A stretch of 64,000 nucleotides of DNA, from the NCBI GenBank assembly GCA_016841045.1, contig JAENZX010000007.1, positions 62,001 to 126,000 on the forward strand, given 5' to 3'. This DNA comes from Thermincola carboxydiphila. Lineage in GTDB: Bacteria; Bacillota; Thermincolia; Thermincolales; UBA2595. The first letter of the stretch is position 1. The number at the start of each line of letters is the position of its first letter. Positions 41,053-50,104 of the stretch are shown here, piece after piece. The notes beneath the pieces are model-generated. The model was not told the origin of the DNA, searched no databases, and saw only the letters and a list, made by a program, of their open reading frames with translations. The position numbers and the translations under genes are program-made.

Positions 41053-41721
41053 TTATCCACCTAATGTAACGTCCTGACTTTCATACCACTTCAGTGCCTC
41101 AAAAAAGTGTTCAGCTTTAAAGTCAGGCCAGTAATCTTCGACTATGTAAAAATCAGAATATATCGACTGTACAGGTAGGAAACCGCTTAACCTTCTGCGT
41201 CCGCCCCATCGAATTATCAGGTCAATCCGCGAAACATCTGATGACGCAATAGCCATTTGTATGGCCCGCTTCCCGCTCCTGTTATCGGTTTTTGACATCC
41301 CATGCCTTAAATCCCACTGCCAGCCGTAATTTACTAGGAAATTTATTTTAATAAGACCTCTACCGAACTTTATCCTTTTAGTATAGGGTAAAAGTTCCGG
41401 AGGGAAGGATGATGACGCTGCATCGCCAATAACCCTTAGTGATGCATCATGCCCGGCGAGACTTCTAACAGCGTCAATACATGCTTTTTTAAAGGCATCC
41501 TTCTGGGGTTCAGGCCTCTTGGTGTTATCCTGAGTAAAACCGTAAAAGGTCAATTCCTTGACACCTAATGCAAGGCAAAGGTGGTATAATTGCATGCCAG
41601 GAGCTATTCCAAACTCATAGCCACGGTCACGGGTCATACCTTTTCCCTCAGCCCACCTTCTGTTTCCATCTGGAATAATTCCTATATGTTCAGGAACACG
41701 TTTAAAATGCGGCAGATTCAA
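41053..41721 (-). CDS. Divergent cis-prenyltransferase (UppS family)
   Basis: The 222-residue protein has the family start HIGIIPDGNRRWAEGKGM with the catalytic Asp, TFYGFTQDNTKRP near residue 68 and a C-terminal GGRRRLSGFLPVQSIYSDFYIVEDYWPDF region (185-212). Normal UppS has RxSNFLxWQxAYxE here and is about 250 residues. In this protein the metal-binding Glu is Asp, the EQR motif is RRR and the protein is short, so substrate or product length may differ from undecaprenyl diphosphate. The start is TTG 41721 with GGGAGAG 7 bases upstream. Confidence 0.8.
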   Translation of the reverse strand: MNLPHFKRVPEHIGIIPDGNRRWAEGKGMTRDRGYEFGIAPGMQLYHLCLALGVKELTFYGFTQDNTKRPEPQKDAFKKACIDAVRSLAGHDASLRVIGDAASSSFPPELLPYTKRIKFGRGLIKINFLVNYGWQWDLRHGMSKTDNRSGKRAIQMAIASSDVSRIDLIIRWGGRRRLSGFLPVQSIYSDFYIVEDYWPDFKAEHFFEALKWYESQDVTLGG

Positions 41722-41825
41722 AGTGATACTCTCCCATTCTGGTTATTGTACGATTAGTATTTATCAAATATATAAAACTTATACTAATCTACTGCCGCAT
41801 AGGTCACTTTATTTTGTTTAATGTC

Positions 41826-42593
41826 TTAACTTCCCAGTACTATGAGTATCATGACCAGGGCAATTATTTCAGCCATCTCAGTCATAGCCCCGTATGTATC
41901 CCCGGTTAAGCCTCCTATTTTACGGGCAATGTAACGTCCTATTAAGATAATCGCCGCCAGAGTACCCAGAATAACATTCAGCCACTCCAAAATACTTAAT
42001 CCTGGAGAACTATTAAAGCCCACTGAAGCAGCAGTTACGGTACCCAAAACGGTAGCCGATGCCCAAAACAACTCCCGCCGACCGACTTTGTCTGCAAAGC
42101 CTCCAGTTCCTCCCTCTTTGCGTGCATAAGGATAAACTGCAGCTCCAAATACCTGAGCCCACCGCCCCAAAACCGGGATTAGTATTAAAGTGACTATTTT
42201 AACTGATTCAGGCAATTGCATAAGCATTACAAATCTTGCCAGAATGTCAAATACCCCTGCAGCGACACCATGAGAACCTACCCGGCTGTCCTTCATGATA
42301 TCCAGTATTTTCTCCCTGGGCCTTCCGCTGAAGATTCCGTCTACAGTATCCATCAAACCATCACCATGCATATTACCCGTAACCATTACCATAAAAAGAA
42401 CAATAAATAAATCACATACAGGTCGAGGAAGAACCATAGAAATAATTGAATAAATCAACGCAGCTAATACCCCAAGAATAAGACCGACTAAGGGAAACCA
42501 TGCCATAGATCGCGCAAGATTTAATTCATCAACTTTACCGCGAACAGTTATTGGTATCATTGTTAAAAATTGAACAGCCAATAAAAATTCCAA
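41826..42593 (-). CDS. cobS: Adenosylcobinamide-GDP ribazoletransferase (cobalamin synthase)
   Basis: The 255-residue integral membrane protein has TGNMHGDGLMDTVDG near residue 70 and GRPREKILDIMKDSRVGSHG near 87, the CobS signatures, plus TGDTYGAMTEMAEIIAL near the end. Six to eight membrane segments are visible. It joins adenosylcobinamide-GDP to alpha-ribazole in the last step of cobalamin assembly. TTG 42593 is the likely start because GGAGGTG lies 6 bases upstream; a longer frame to 42683 has no such site. The other nucleotide-loop genes are not in the window. Confidence 0.92.
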   Translation of the reverse strand: MEFLLAVQFLTMIPITVRGKVDELNLARSMAWFPLVGLILGVLAALIYSIISMVLPRPVCDLFIVLFMVMVTGNMHGDGLMDTVDGIFSGRPREKILDIMKDSRVGSHGVAAGVFDILARFVMLMQLPESVKIVTLILIPVLGRWAQVFGAAVYPYARKEGGTGGFADKVGRRELFWASATVLGTVTAASVGFNSSPGLSILEWLNVILGTLAAIILIGRYIARKIGGLTGDTYGAMTEMAEIIALVMILIVLGS

Positions 42594-42639
42594 AAGGTAC
42601 ACCTCCGCTGATTTATTGTATTGAAATATTTTAGGGTTG

Positions 42640-43041
42640 TCAACCTGCGACGGAAATAACAACAGACGGTCCAGGGAAAGCATTTGTTTGGGTAGAAGTA
42701 TTCAAGCCATATACCCTGTACATACCAGGTTGAACCCTGCTTCCTTCCGAATTTTCCTGGGGCCACGTTTCCACATAAGAACGTGACTGGCCGGGATACA
42801 GAGTAATGGTGTCCACTACGGGAACAAAAACCCTGTCTGCAGACCATCTCCAAACTTCTCCTGAGAAATCGGTAACAATAAAATCGTATCGTTGTGAAGT
42901 AGGATATGTAAAAGTTATGGGAGATGGAGATATATTAAGTTTAAACAGTGATATGCGAACAGGTTCCCCCCTGCTATAAAAACTTTTATCTGTGCTTAAT
43001 ACTGTTAGTAAACCTCCTCTTTGTATAAACGCAAATGCCAT
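42640..43041 (-). CDS. BsuPI-like (intracellular proteinase inhibitor domain) protein
   Basis: About 133 residues of beta-sandwich character: LLTVLSTDKSFYSRGEPVRISL near the N-terminus, TFTYPTSQRYDFIVTDFSGEVWRWS in the middle and YPGQSRSYVETWPQ plus PGMYRVYGL near the C-terminus. These are the BsuPI-domain motifs. No signal peptide is visible. Such domains occur in protease inhibitors and stress proteins. ATG 43041 is 10 bases after GGGGGG; a nearer ATG at 43050 is only one base from it. It precedes cobS by 46 bases, possibly by chance. Confidence 0.75.
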   Translation of the reverse strand: MAFAFIQRGGLLTVLSTDKSFYSRGEPVRISLFKLNISPSPITFTYPTSQRYDFIVTDFSGEVWRWSADRVFVPVVDTITLYPGQSRSYVETWPQENSEGSRVQPGMYRVYGLNTSTQTNAFPGPSVVISVAG

Positions 43042-43111
43042 TGTATTCATTCCCCCCAACACTCTTTTTATTATAATATGTGTTCCGGGACAATGATGAC
43101 ATAGAAAAAGC

Positions 43112-43135
43112 AGGGGCACTATGGTCCTTGCCCCT
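43112..43135 (-). terminator. Terminator after MerR-TipAS gene
   Basis: AGGGGC (43112-43117) pairs with GCCCCT (43130-43135) around a 12-base loop. On the minus strand it is followed by GCTTTTTC. Confidence 0.75.
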
Positions 43136-43164
43136 ACTCAAATATACAAACCTAAACAATAAAC

Positions 43165-43932
43165 TTATTTAGTTCTAGTTCCGGTATAGATGAGAATAGC
43201 TTCTCTTAAAAATGCTGCTGTGCCAGGTTGTTTTTCGTCATAGTAGGCTGTGAATCTCTCATCATCTACATACATCTGAGCAACACCTGCATGCGCTTCT
43301 TTGGTATAACTATCCCAAAAATAGCACAGCCACTGACGATGTAAATCTGCAGCTTTTTGTGCCAATTCACCGGCAGGTTCACCGGTTTTGAAGGCCTCAT
43401 GCAGCGTTTCCTTAATCTTGGCAGCAAGCCTCGTAACCTCGTCATATTGTTCCTGCGACATACCCATAACTTTTTCATTGGATTTATTAACAGCCTCTTC
43501 TCCATATTTTCCCCTAACTTCCCGGCCATATTTTCTTTCATTATCATCAACTAGCTTTTGTTTAAAACCTTCGAACTTTTCTTTATCAGTCATTGTAGTT
43601 CTCCTCTCTTTAAACGCTATGGTTTTATTAACATTAGCAATTAACCTGTCTAATTGATCTCTTTTTTCAAGAAGATTTTCGCGATGATTCCTCAATGCAC
43701 TAATGACATCAAAAGACGGCGCAGTTATAATCTCCTTTATTTTTTCCAGACTCACGCCCAACTCCCTATAAAAAAGTATTTGCTGTAACATGTCAACCTC
43801 TGATTGGCCATAAATACGATATCCTGAAGGATTGATTCTGGCTGGCTTGAGAATCCCGATTTCATCATAATATCTCAGCGTTCTGCTACTTATACCGGCA
43901 ATTTTACTAAGTTTTTGCACTGTATATTCCAT
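43165..43932 (-). CDS. MerR-family regulator with TipAS effector domain
   Basis: The 255-residue protein begins with a MerR helix-turn-helix (YTVQKLSKIAGISSRTLRYYDEIGILKPARINPSGYRIYG), then a coiled dimerisation helix (HRENLLEKRDQLDRLI near 80) and a TipAS-like domain (MSQEQYDEVTRLAAKIKETL near 155, DLHRQWLCYFWDSYTKEAHAGVAQMYVDDERFTAYYD split over 190-230). TipAS proteins sense peptide antibiotics and activate multidrug genes. GAGGAGGTACACCT precedes the ATG. It has no obvious target gene next to it. Confidence 0.92.
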   Translation of the reverse strand: MEYTVQKLSKIAGISSRTLRYYDEIGILKPARINPSGYRIYGQSEVDMLQQILFYRELGVSLEKIKEIITAPSFDVISALRNHRENLLEKRDQLDRLIANVNKTIAFKERRTTMTDKEKFEGFKQKLVDDNERKYGREVRGKYGEEAVNKSNEKVMGMSQEQYDEVTRLAAKIKETLHEAFKTGEPAGELAQKAADLHRQWLCYFWDSYTKEAHAGVAQMYVDDERFTAYYDEKQPGTAAFLREAILIYTGTRTK

Positions 43933-44118
43933 AGGTGTACCTCCTCATGAGATTACTATAAACCTTTACGCTGCGTAATAGTCAATAGATTTATAAGATT
44001 TTTTCTCATGCAAACTTGTCTAGATTGCCCATTTTTCTGTAAGAGTTGTATAATACAATTAACACTCCCGCTATTATGCAATTAAACCAGAGGCAGATAT
44101 TCGGTTAGGAGGATGATT

Positions 44119-44574
44119 ATGAAAGCTCATGAAATTATGATCAGCCAAGTGTATAAAGTTAATGAAAATGACACAGTTCGTTCTGTTATCAAAGAATTTA
44201 TTGACCATCGTATAAGCGGACTTCCTGTTGTCAACGAAAAAAACCAAGTTGTTGCTTATGTTAGCGACGGGGATATAATGCGGTATATCGGAAAGCACGA
44301 AAACATAGTAGTTGATTCTTTCTACTTCCTTACCGTTATAAAAGGTGATGATGATGAATTTGAGGAAAGAGCACGAGGATTGCTGGGTTTAAACGTTATG
44401 GATATAGCGAAAAGAAAAGTCACTAAAGTTCCGTGGGACGAAGAAATTGAGAATATTGCTGCCCTTTTAGGCAAAAGGCAAATAAAAAAATTACCGGTTG
44501 AGCGCAACGGGACTCTTGTTGGAATAATTAGTCGCGGAGATGTCATCAGGCATTCCTTCAAAGCGATACTGTAA
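44119..44574 (+). CDS. CBS-domain pair protein
   Basis: A 151-residue protein of two CBS domains: KAHEIMISQVYKVNENDTVRSVI to VAYVSDGDIMRYIG (residues 1-60) and LNVMDIAKRKVTKV to GIISRGDVIRHSF (95-150). CBS pairs bind adenosine nucleotides and regulate partners; here there is no fused effector. ATG 44119 follows AGGAGG at 6 bases. It lies 92 bases before a YeiH-type exporter gene on the same strand. Confidence 0.9.
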   Translation: MKAHEIMISQVYKVNENDTVRSVIKEFIDHRISGLPVVNEKNQVVAYVSDGDIMRYIGKHENIVVDSFYFLTVIKGDDDEFEERARGLLGLNVMDIAKRKVTKVPWDEEIENIAALLGKRQIKKLPVERNGTLVGIISRGDVIRHSFKAIL

Positions 44575-44665
44575 ACTGATACTGCAAAGTGATAGTTAAC
44601 CGCCGCTAAGAAGATAAATCAAGCAATAAAAGAGAAATATCCAAAACTAAGGGGATAACAACATA

Positions 44666-45679
44666 ATGGTACAAATTAAAAAGATAGCTCCCGGAATAAT
44701 TCTTTGCCTTCTATTAGCGGCTTTAGCATGGCTGTTAGGAAATATCTTTCCAATTGTTGGAGGCCCGATTTTCGGGATATTACTCGGAATGATTTTAAAC
44801 AACCTGATTAGAATACCTTCACCGTTTAATAATGGAATACATTATACCTCAAAAAAAATACTGCAATATTCAATTATACTGCTTGGTTTTGAAATGAATT
44901 TGTTTAATGTTATCAAAGTTGGCGGTCAGTCACTGTTTGTGATGCTGTTTACTCTATCAGCTTCATTTCTGACAGCATTTTTCGTAGGAAAGGCCTTGAG
45001 GCTTCGCGGGAAAATGGTGACATTGATTGGAGTTGGCACCTCCATTTGCGGAGGTTCGGCAATAGCTGCGACAGCACCTGTAATACAAGCAGAAGACGAA
45101 GATGTTGCCCATGCTATTTCAACCATTTTTGTATTTAACATTTTAGCTGTATTTATTTTTCCGGCTTTAGGCCATATTTTCGGAATGAGTGATATAGGCT
45201 TTGGAATTTGGGCAGGAACAGCAATAAATGATACCTCATCAGTTGTTGCAGCAGGTGCCTCATGGAGTTCAGCCGCTGGAAACAATACTGCCCTCACTTT
45301 TGCGACAATTGTCAAACTTACAAGAACCTTGATGATTGTGCCTATTACCCTCGTCCTGGCAGTATATACTGCCAGGAACAGTAACAAGACGAGCACCGGA
45401 ACTAATTTCAGGTTTTCAAAGGTATTCCCATGGTTTGTAATGGGATTTATTATAGTAGCAATAATCAACACTTTTATTTATATTCCTGCACCATTTCCGT
45501 TCATATTAGTTGCAATTGGAAAGTTTATGATTATTATGGCTATGGCAGCTATAGGTATGAATACCCATCTTAAAAAGCTTATAGCCAATGGCTCTAAACC
45601 CATTTTTCTAGGACTATGCTGCTGGTTTGCAGTAGCAGGCATGTCTCTGTTGGTTCAGGCAATTATGAAATCTTGGTAA
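44666..45679 (+). CDS. YeiH-family (UPF0324) putative sulfate/anion exporter
   Basis: The 337-residue protein has ten to eleven hydrophobic segments and the family motifs GPIFGILLGMILNN near residue 35, SIILLGFEMNLFNV near 70, GVGTSICGGSAIAATAPVI near 122 and GTAINDTSSVVAAG near 180. It is an integral membrane protein of the Cons_hypoth698 family, thought to export sulfate or related acids. The CBS-domain gene upstream may encode a regulator. A long hairpin terminator follows. Confidence 0.88.
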   Translation: MVQIKKIAPGIILCLLLAALAWLLGNIFPIVGGPIFGILLGMILNNLIRIPSPFNNGIHYTSKKILQYSIILLGFEMNLFNVIKVGGQSLFVMLFTLSASFLTAFFVGKALRLRGKMVTLIGVGTSICGGSAIAATAPVIQAEDEDVAHAISTIFVFNILAVFIFPALGHIFGMSDIGFGIWAGTAINDTSSVVAAGASWSSAAGNNTALTFATIVKLTRTLMIVPITLVLAVYTARNSNKTSTGTNFRFSKVFPWFVMGFIIVAIINTFIYIPAPFPFILVAIGKFMIIMAMAAIGMNTHLKKLIANGSKPIFLGLCCWFAVAGMSLLVQAIMKSW

Positions 45680-45704
45680 AGGGAAAACGGCATAAGTAAT
45701 TAAA

Positions 45705-45745
45705 AAAGCGAACAAGACTACCTTTCAGTAGTGACTGTTCGCTTT
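45705..45745. terminator. Terminator between yeiH-like gene and convergent small gene
   Basis: Outer stem AAAGCGAACA/TGTTCGCTTT (10 bp) with an inner ACTAC/GTAGT stem. It is followed by ATTTATTGG on the plus strand and preceded by TAAAAA, so it can work for the convergent gene too. Confidence 0.82.
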
Positions 45746-45754
45746 ATTTATTGG

Positions 45755-46015
45755 TTATTTAACTTTTGTGTCCAAAACATCCAAGGCAGCCTCTAAAGCT
45801 TGCTGGTATTGTGGCGGCAGGTCATGAACAGTTTCTTTGATTTCTCTATAAGCCTTGCGGTGCGCCTCCAAGGCCTCTCCGTCATTGGGAAAACAGGAGT
45901 CAACTAAATGACCTAAAGCCCGGGCCTCTTCAAGATGCCCATTCTGGCTGAGATAATCATGAAGTGGTAGGGCAAATTTGTAAACATGATCATGGTTTGT
46001 AATGTTAAATGCCAT
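45755..46015 (-). CDS. Small hypothetical helical protein
   Basis: An 86-residue acidic helical protein starting MAFNITNHDHVYKFALPL, with helices ARALGHLVDSCF and YREIKETVHDLPPQYQQALEAALDVL. ATG 46015 has GGAGG 7 bases upstream; the longer frame to 46072 has none. No family is recognised. It stands between the yeiH-like gene and htpG with its own ribosome site. Confidence 0.7.
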   Translation of the reverse strand: MAFNITNHDHVYKFALPLHDYLSQNGHLEEARALGHLVDSCFPNDGEALEAHRKAYREIKETVHDLPPQYQQALEAALDVLDTKVK

Positions 46016-46117
46016 TGGGTAACCTCCATTTCCGATATAATTATTTACATAACTAGTATTAGCAAATATCACGGAGTTATTATGGCATCAGGGCTGAAAA
46101 CAAACTTTTTTCAAACC

Positions 46118-47995
46118 TTATATCATCATTTTACAAATGTTATTTGTAAATTCCACTGGATCACTAACTTGTAATCCTTCTATTAGCAGTGCCTGGTTAT
46201 ACAGTAAATCTGTATATAGCTTAAGCTTATCTTTGTCTTTATCATAGGCTTCTTTCAGAGATTTAAACACATCGTGATTTATGTTAATTTCCAAAACCTT
46301 ATCTGCTTTTATGTTCTGATTATTAGGTAGACTATTTAATATTTTCTCCATCTCTATTGAGACTTCACCTTCGTTGGACAGACAAACAGGATGATTCTTT
46401 AACCTTTTTGAGGCCTTAACATCCTTTACTTTTTCTGACAAGATACTCTTCATATATTCAAACAATTCTTTATTGTCTTCATCTGTACCTGAAGAATCTT
46501 TGTTATCTTCTGTCTCTATCCCCAGATCACCGCTGGATACAGATTTAAATTCCTTGTCTTTATAGGTCCTTATCATTTTTACAGCGAATTCATCAACATC
46601 ATCAGTAAAGTATAGTATTTCATATCCCTTATCTGCTACCAGTTCCGTCTGGGGCATTTTTTCAATTCTTTCAATAGATTCTCCGGAAGCATAGTAAATA
46701 TATTTTTGTTCCTCAGGCATTCTGGAAACGTACTCATCTAGAGTTACCATCTTCTTCTCTTTTGATGAATTAAACATTAATAGATCCTGTAAAACCTCCT
46801 TGTGAGTCCCAAAGTCACTGTAAATACCATATTTCAGCTGTCTTCCGAAGGATTCATAAAATGCTTCGTACTTATCTCGTTCATTTTTCAGCAGGTTTTC
46901 CAATTCATTTTTTATTTTGGTTTTTATATTCTTGGCGATAAATTTTAGCTGTCTGTCATGCTGAAGCAGCTCTCTGGATATGTTAAGAGACAAATCTTCT
47001 GAATCTACCATACCTTTCACGAAACTAAAATAGTCAGGCAAGAGATCAGCACACTTATTCATAATTAAAACGCCATTTGAATACAGTTCCAGGCCTTTTT
47101 CATATTCTTTTGTATAGAAATCAAAGGGCGTTTTTTCCGGAATAAATAAAATAGCCTTATAACTCACTGTTCCTTCGGCACTAATGTGGATATGCTTTAT
47201 CGGTTTGTCAAAGCCGTAGTGCTTTTCAGAATAAAAGTTTTCGTAATCCTCCTGAGTAAGCTCGTTTTTATTTTTTTTCCAGATAGGAACCATACTGTTG
47301 ACAGTCTGCTCTTCGGTGTATTCCTCGTATTCTTTTTCGCTGCCTTCCTTAAGCCTTGTCCTTGTAACATTCATTTTTATGGGGTATCTAATAAAATCGG
47401 AATATTTTTTGATAATGGATTGTAATCTAAATTCCTCTAAGTACTCGTCAAACTTTTCATCTTCCGTATTCTCTTTAATTTTTAGGATAATATCTGTACC
47501 TACCGTATCTTTTTCATATGGCTCAATATTATAACCATCAGCACCATGGGACTCCCACTTAAAAGCCTCCGAGCTCCCCAAGGCCCTGCTGATTACTGTA
47601 ACGACTTCAGCTACCATAAAGGCAGAATAAAACCCAACTCCGAATTGTCCGATTATATCATAGCCGTCCTTTAGTTCGGTTTCTTTTTTGAATGCCAGTG
47701 ACCCACTTTTTGCAATAACTCCCAGGTTATCTTCCAATTCTTCTTTTGTCATTCCAATTCCTGTATCGGAAATTTTCAATAATCTATTTTCTTTATCAGC
47801 GGTTAATTTTATGTAATAATTGCTTTTATCAAAGCTAAGAGTGTCATCTGTTAAGGCTCTATAGTAGATTTTATCAATTGCATCACTGGCATTGGAAATA
47901 AGCTCCCTTAAAAAAATCTCCTTGTGAGTATAAATTGAGTTAATCATCAGATCCAGTAGCCTCTTTGATTCTGCTTTAAATTGTTTTTTTGCCAA
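46118..47995 (-). CDS. htpG: Molecular chaperone HtpG (Hsp90)
   Basis: The 625-residue protein has the GHKL ATPase signatures [15 protein letters not shown] near residue 27, [15 protein letters not shown] near 75, SGSLAFKKE near 100 and [15 protein letters not shown] near 115. The middle domain with [13 protein letters not shown] near 335 follows, then the C-terminal dimerisation region. It is a cytosolic ATP-dependent chaperone. TTG 47995 is the start, 6 bases after GGGGAG; the frame continues to a GTG at 48013 without a ribosome site. A CIRCE operator lies 40 bases upstream, so HrcA should control it. Confidence 0.95.
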   Translation of the reverse strand: MAKKQFKAESKRLLDLMINSIYTHKEIFLRELISNASDAIDKIYYRALTDDTLSFDKSNYYIKLTADKENRLLKISDTGIGMTKEELEDNLGVIAKSGSLAFKKETELKDGYDIIGQFGVGFYSAFMVAEVVTVISRALGSSEAFKWESHGADGYNIEPYEKDTVGTDIILKIKENTEDEKFDEYLEEFRLQSIIKKYSDFIRYPIKMNVTRTRLKEGSEKEYEEYTEEQTVNSMVPIWKKNKNELTQEDYENFYSEKHYGFDKPIKHIHISAEGTVSYKAILFIPEKTPFDFYTKEYEKGLELYSNGVLIMNKCADLLPDYFSFVKGMVDSEDLSLNISRELLQHDRQLKFIAKNIKTKIKNELENLLKNERDKYEAFYESFGRQLKYGIYSDFGTHKEVLQDLLMFNSSKEKKMVTLDEYVSRMPEEQKYIYYASGESIERIEKMPQTELVADKGYEILYFTDDVDEFAVKMIRTYKDKEFKSVSSGDLGIETEDNKDSSGTDEDNKELFEYMKSILSEKVKDVKASKRLKNHPVCLSNEGEVSIEMEKILNSLPNNQNIKADKVLEININHDVFKSLKEAYDKDKDKLKLYTDLLYNQALLIEGLQVSDPVEFTNNICKMMI

Positions 47996-48034
47996 TTTAA
48001 ACTCCCCTTCCACTAAAAACTCAAAGTCTTGTTG

Positions 48035-48061
48035 TTAGCACTCTCCTTCTTTGAGTGCTAA
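48035..48061 (-). promoter_or_regulatory. CIRCE operator (HrcA binding site) of htpG
   Basis: A perfect TTAGCACTC - 9 bases - GAGTGCTAA inverted repeat (48035-48043 and 48053-48061), identical to the CIRCE consensus. It lies upstream of htpG and implies heat-shock control by HrcA. In B. subtilis htpG is not under CIRCE control. Confidence 0.95.
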
Positions 48062-48185
48062 TTCATATTTTTTATATACCATAATTTTAGGTTTAATGTC
48101 AATATATAGTGTGATGAACTTCACAGTTTTTATTCTAAATCCAGTTTATAATTTATTTAAATTAATTAAATAGGAGGTAAGGAAA

Positions 48186-48893
48186 ATGAATAGAAAGATT
48201 GTAGAGATAAACGAAGAAAGATGTAATGGATGTGGTCTTTGCATTAATGCCTGCCACGAAGGTGCCTTAGAGCTGGTCAACGGTAAAGCTCGTCTGGTAT
48301 CTGACTCATACTGTGATGGTCTGGGAGACTGCCTCCCCGAATGCCCGGTAGATGCTATAAGTATTATTGAAAGAGAAGCGGCAGCCTTTGATGAAGAAGC
48401 AGTGAAAAAACGCATGGAGGCTAACAAAAGCGGACCTGAAACACTGGAGTGCGGCTGCCCGGGGAGTTCAGTCATGGCTTTGGAAAAATCTCAAGACTGT
48501 TCATGCCACACGGGAGTTGAAGTAAAATCACAGCTTGGCCAGTGGCCCTGCCAGATTAAGCTGGTCCCTGTCAATGCCCCTTTTCTGGATGATGCTGACC
48601 TTCTAATCGCTGCTGACTGCACAGCCTATGCATATGCCAATTTCCATCAGGATTTTATGAAAGACCGTGTTACTCTCATTGGCTGCCCTAAACTGGACAA
48701 TGTGGATTATTCGGAAAAACTCACAGAGATGTTTAAACTAAACCAAATAAAAAGTATCAACATAGTGAGAATGTCAGTGCCCTGCTGTGGCAGCTTGGTA
48801 AACAAAGTCAGGCAGGCTATACAAAACAGCGGTAAGGATATTACGGTAAATGCAACCACCCTGGACACCAGTGGTAAAATATTAGCAGACTGA
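48186..48893 (+). CDS. 4Fe-4S ferredoxin-type protein
   Basis: The 235-residue protein has two ferredoxin-like clusters: CNGCGLCINACHEGAL near residue 13 (CxxCxxCxxxC) and YCDGLGDCLPECPVDA near 43. Further cysteine motifs follow (CGCPGSS, CSCHTG near 100-118; GCPKLDN near 180; PCCGSL near 198). It occurs in strict anaerobes, often near the hybrid cluster protein gene, and probably handles electrons. AGGAGGTAAGG precedes the ATG. No hcp gene is near here. Confidence 0.88.
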   Translation: MNRKIVEINEERCNGCGLCINACHEGALELVNGKARLVSDSYCDGLGDCLPECPVDAISIIEREAAAFDEEAVKKRMEANKSGPETLECGCPGSSVMALEKSQDCSCHTGVEVKSQLGQWPCQIKLVPVNAPFLDDADLLIAADCTAYAYANFHQDFMKDRVTLIGCPKLDNVDYSEKLTEMFKLNQIKSINIVRMSVPCCGSLVNKVRQAIQNSGKDITVNATTLDTSGKILAD

Positions 48894-48929
48894 GACTGCG
48901 CGGCAGTTAGACCTGATGTTTGAGCAGAC

Positions 48930-48974
48930 AAAAAATCTGTCCCTTGGCCAATTTACGCAAGGGGCAGATTTTTT
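48930..48974. terminator. Terminator after ferredoxin-type gene
   Basis: A 17-bp stem with one wobble (ATCTGTCCCTTG/CAAGGGGCAGAT core) and an 11-base loop, flanked by A-run and T-run, so it can act in both directions between the convergent genes. Confidence 0.88.
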
Positions 48975-49025
48975 TCTATTTCTATTATAGAGTAAGCTGC
49001 CAGGAGACACCGAATGAGACTCTTA

Positions 49026-49376
49026 TCATTTTTTATAGAACTCCATATTTCCCTTCACCAGTTTCTCTTCCCAAATCATTTGCAGCAAAGCCAAATCTTC
49101 CGTATAGTCTGTTTTTGTTTCATCCTTGTCATATTCCAGGGTCTCAAGTATCTTAATTTTAAAATGGGCCTCTCCATGCTCTTTCCAATCCTTTTGTAAT
49201 TCCCGGTTAGGATGACCCCCAGCATTCAATTTAAACCTAGTACCATTTATTTTGCTCCGTAAATCCTTTGTGCTTTCAATATAACACTTATTACGTAAGG
49301 CATTACGAACAACAAATACTCCCATTTGCGGTTTCATTCGCCGGTACTGTTCCTTAAGTTCTTTTTTCCGGTCCAT
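49026..49376 (-). CDS. GIY-YIG-like nuclease domain protein
   Basis: The 116-residue protein contains MGVFVVRNALRNKCYIESTKDLRSKINGTRF and the downstream LNAGGHPNRELQKDWKEHG, matching the compact GIY-YIG family of Firmicutes. The signature itself is degenerate (GVF...CYI), while Arg and Glu-like residues further on remain. Function is unknown; it could be an inactive or altered nuclease. The start lies 4 bases after the stop of the upstream gene, so the pair is translated together. Confidence 0.75.
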   Translation of the reverse strand: MDRKKELKEQYRRMKPQMGVFVVRNALRNKCYIESTKDLRSKINGTRFKLNAGGHPNRELQKDWKEHGEAHFKIKILETLEYDKDETKTDYTEDLALLQMIWEEKLVKGNMEFYKK

Positions 49377-49379
49377 CGT

Positions 49380-49859
49380 TCAATACCCCATATCTTTTAA
49401 TATACTTGATAAGACACGTAACCGTTCACCAAGAAGTTCATCGTCATCACTGAGAGCCTGAGTGAACAGTTTTATATCCTCGTCAATCTTTTCATTTTCT
49501 ACACAAACAGCTACATTCATAGCATCACCCTGCAAACCAACTCTGTCTATAACAGGCTTTTCAGTATCGTATAATTTCTCGTACCGATAGGCCTCCCGAA
49601 AGTGCAGTTTCGTTCTGCAAACGAGAATTGCCAGGTCGAGTACTCGATGAAGGGGTAACTCCTCAGACTGCCTGGACCATTTTTCTCCAGTATATCTCCA
49701 TACTTTTGCTGAGATATCTACCTTGCCACGGTCATTCCACTGGGCCAAACCTAAAGAAAGACCCTTTGCATCTGTTTTATAAGCATATCTACCGTCAACA
49801 TTTTCATAATTGTCGGAAACGATAACCGGTTTGTGCTTTAAAGTAGTTGGTATTTTCAT
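49380..49859 (-). CDS. Conserved hypothetical protein (DUF6530-like)
   Basis: A 159-residue protein: HKPVIVSDNYENVDGRYAYKTDAKGLSLGLAQWND in two parts near the N-terminus, WSRQSEELPLHRVLDLAILV near 68 and a helical C-terminus. This resembles the DUF6530 family by memory. No catalytic motif is evident. It is paired with the GIY-YIG-like gene at 4 bases distance. A tandem palindromic operator lies 37 bases upstream of its start and could control it, the divergent MFS gene, or both. Confidence 0.6.
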   Translation of the reverse strand: MKIPTTLKHKPVIVSDNYENVDGRYAYKTDAKGLSLGLAQWNDRGKVDISAKVWRYTGEKWSRQSEELPLHRVLDLAILVCRTKLHFREAYRYEKLYDTEKPVIDRVGLQGDAMNVAVCVENEKIDEDIKLFTQALSDDDELLGERLRVLSSILKDMGY

Positions 49860-49895
49860 TCTATATTACCTCCAATATTTTTGTTCGGTCTCTCC

Positions 49896-49930
49896 ATTTA
49901 CTAAATTAGTAATTTACTAAACTAGTAAAT
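49896..49930. promoter_or_regulatory. Tandem 16-bp palindromic operator
   Basis: Two head-to-tail 16-base inverted repeats, TTTACTAAATTAGTAA (49897-49912) and TTTACTAAACTAGTAA (49913-49928), lie in the divergent promoter region. The second extends to a perfect ATTTACTA-AAC-TAGTAAAT. Such TTACTAN(3)TAGTAA palindromes fit a MarR/YodB-type dimer binding site. No such regulator gene is next to it. Confidence 0.65.
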
Positions 49931-50017
49931 TAATTATAATCCTGATATCAGGCTATGTCAATGTCATAACTTTTTTCTCATGACCTTTTTTCAGGAATAT
50001 TTATGAACACCTGCTGC

Positions 50018-50046
50018 TTGACAATTTTTTACGAAAGGAATATGGT
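50018..50046 (+). promoter_or_regulatory. Putative sigma-A promoter of the MFS gene
   Basis: TTGACA (50018-50023), a 17-base spacer, then TATGGT (50041-50046), which matches TATAAT at four of six positions. It lies 59 bases before the MFS start. Confidence 0.5.
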
Positions 50047-50104
50047 TATCTAAGATGCTTAAAACTTTACCTCAGGACAAATTGATCAAACAGGTGATAT
50101 AAAA

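Noticed and set aside
43042-43164. Cobalamin riboswitch upstream of the cobS region
   Set aside because: The gap is short, holds a MerR-gene terminator and lacks a recognisable B12 box.
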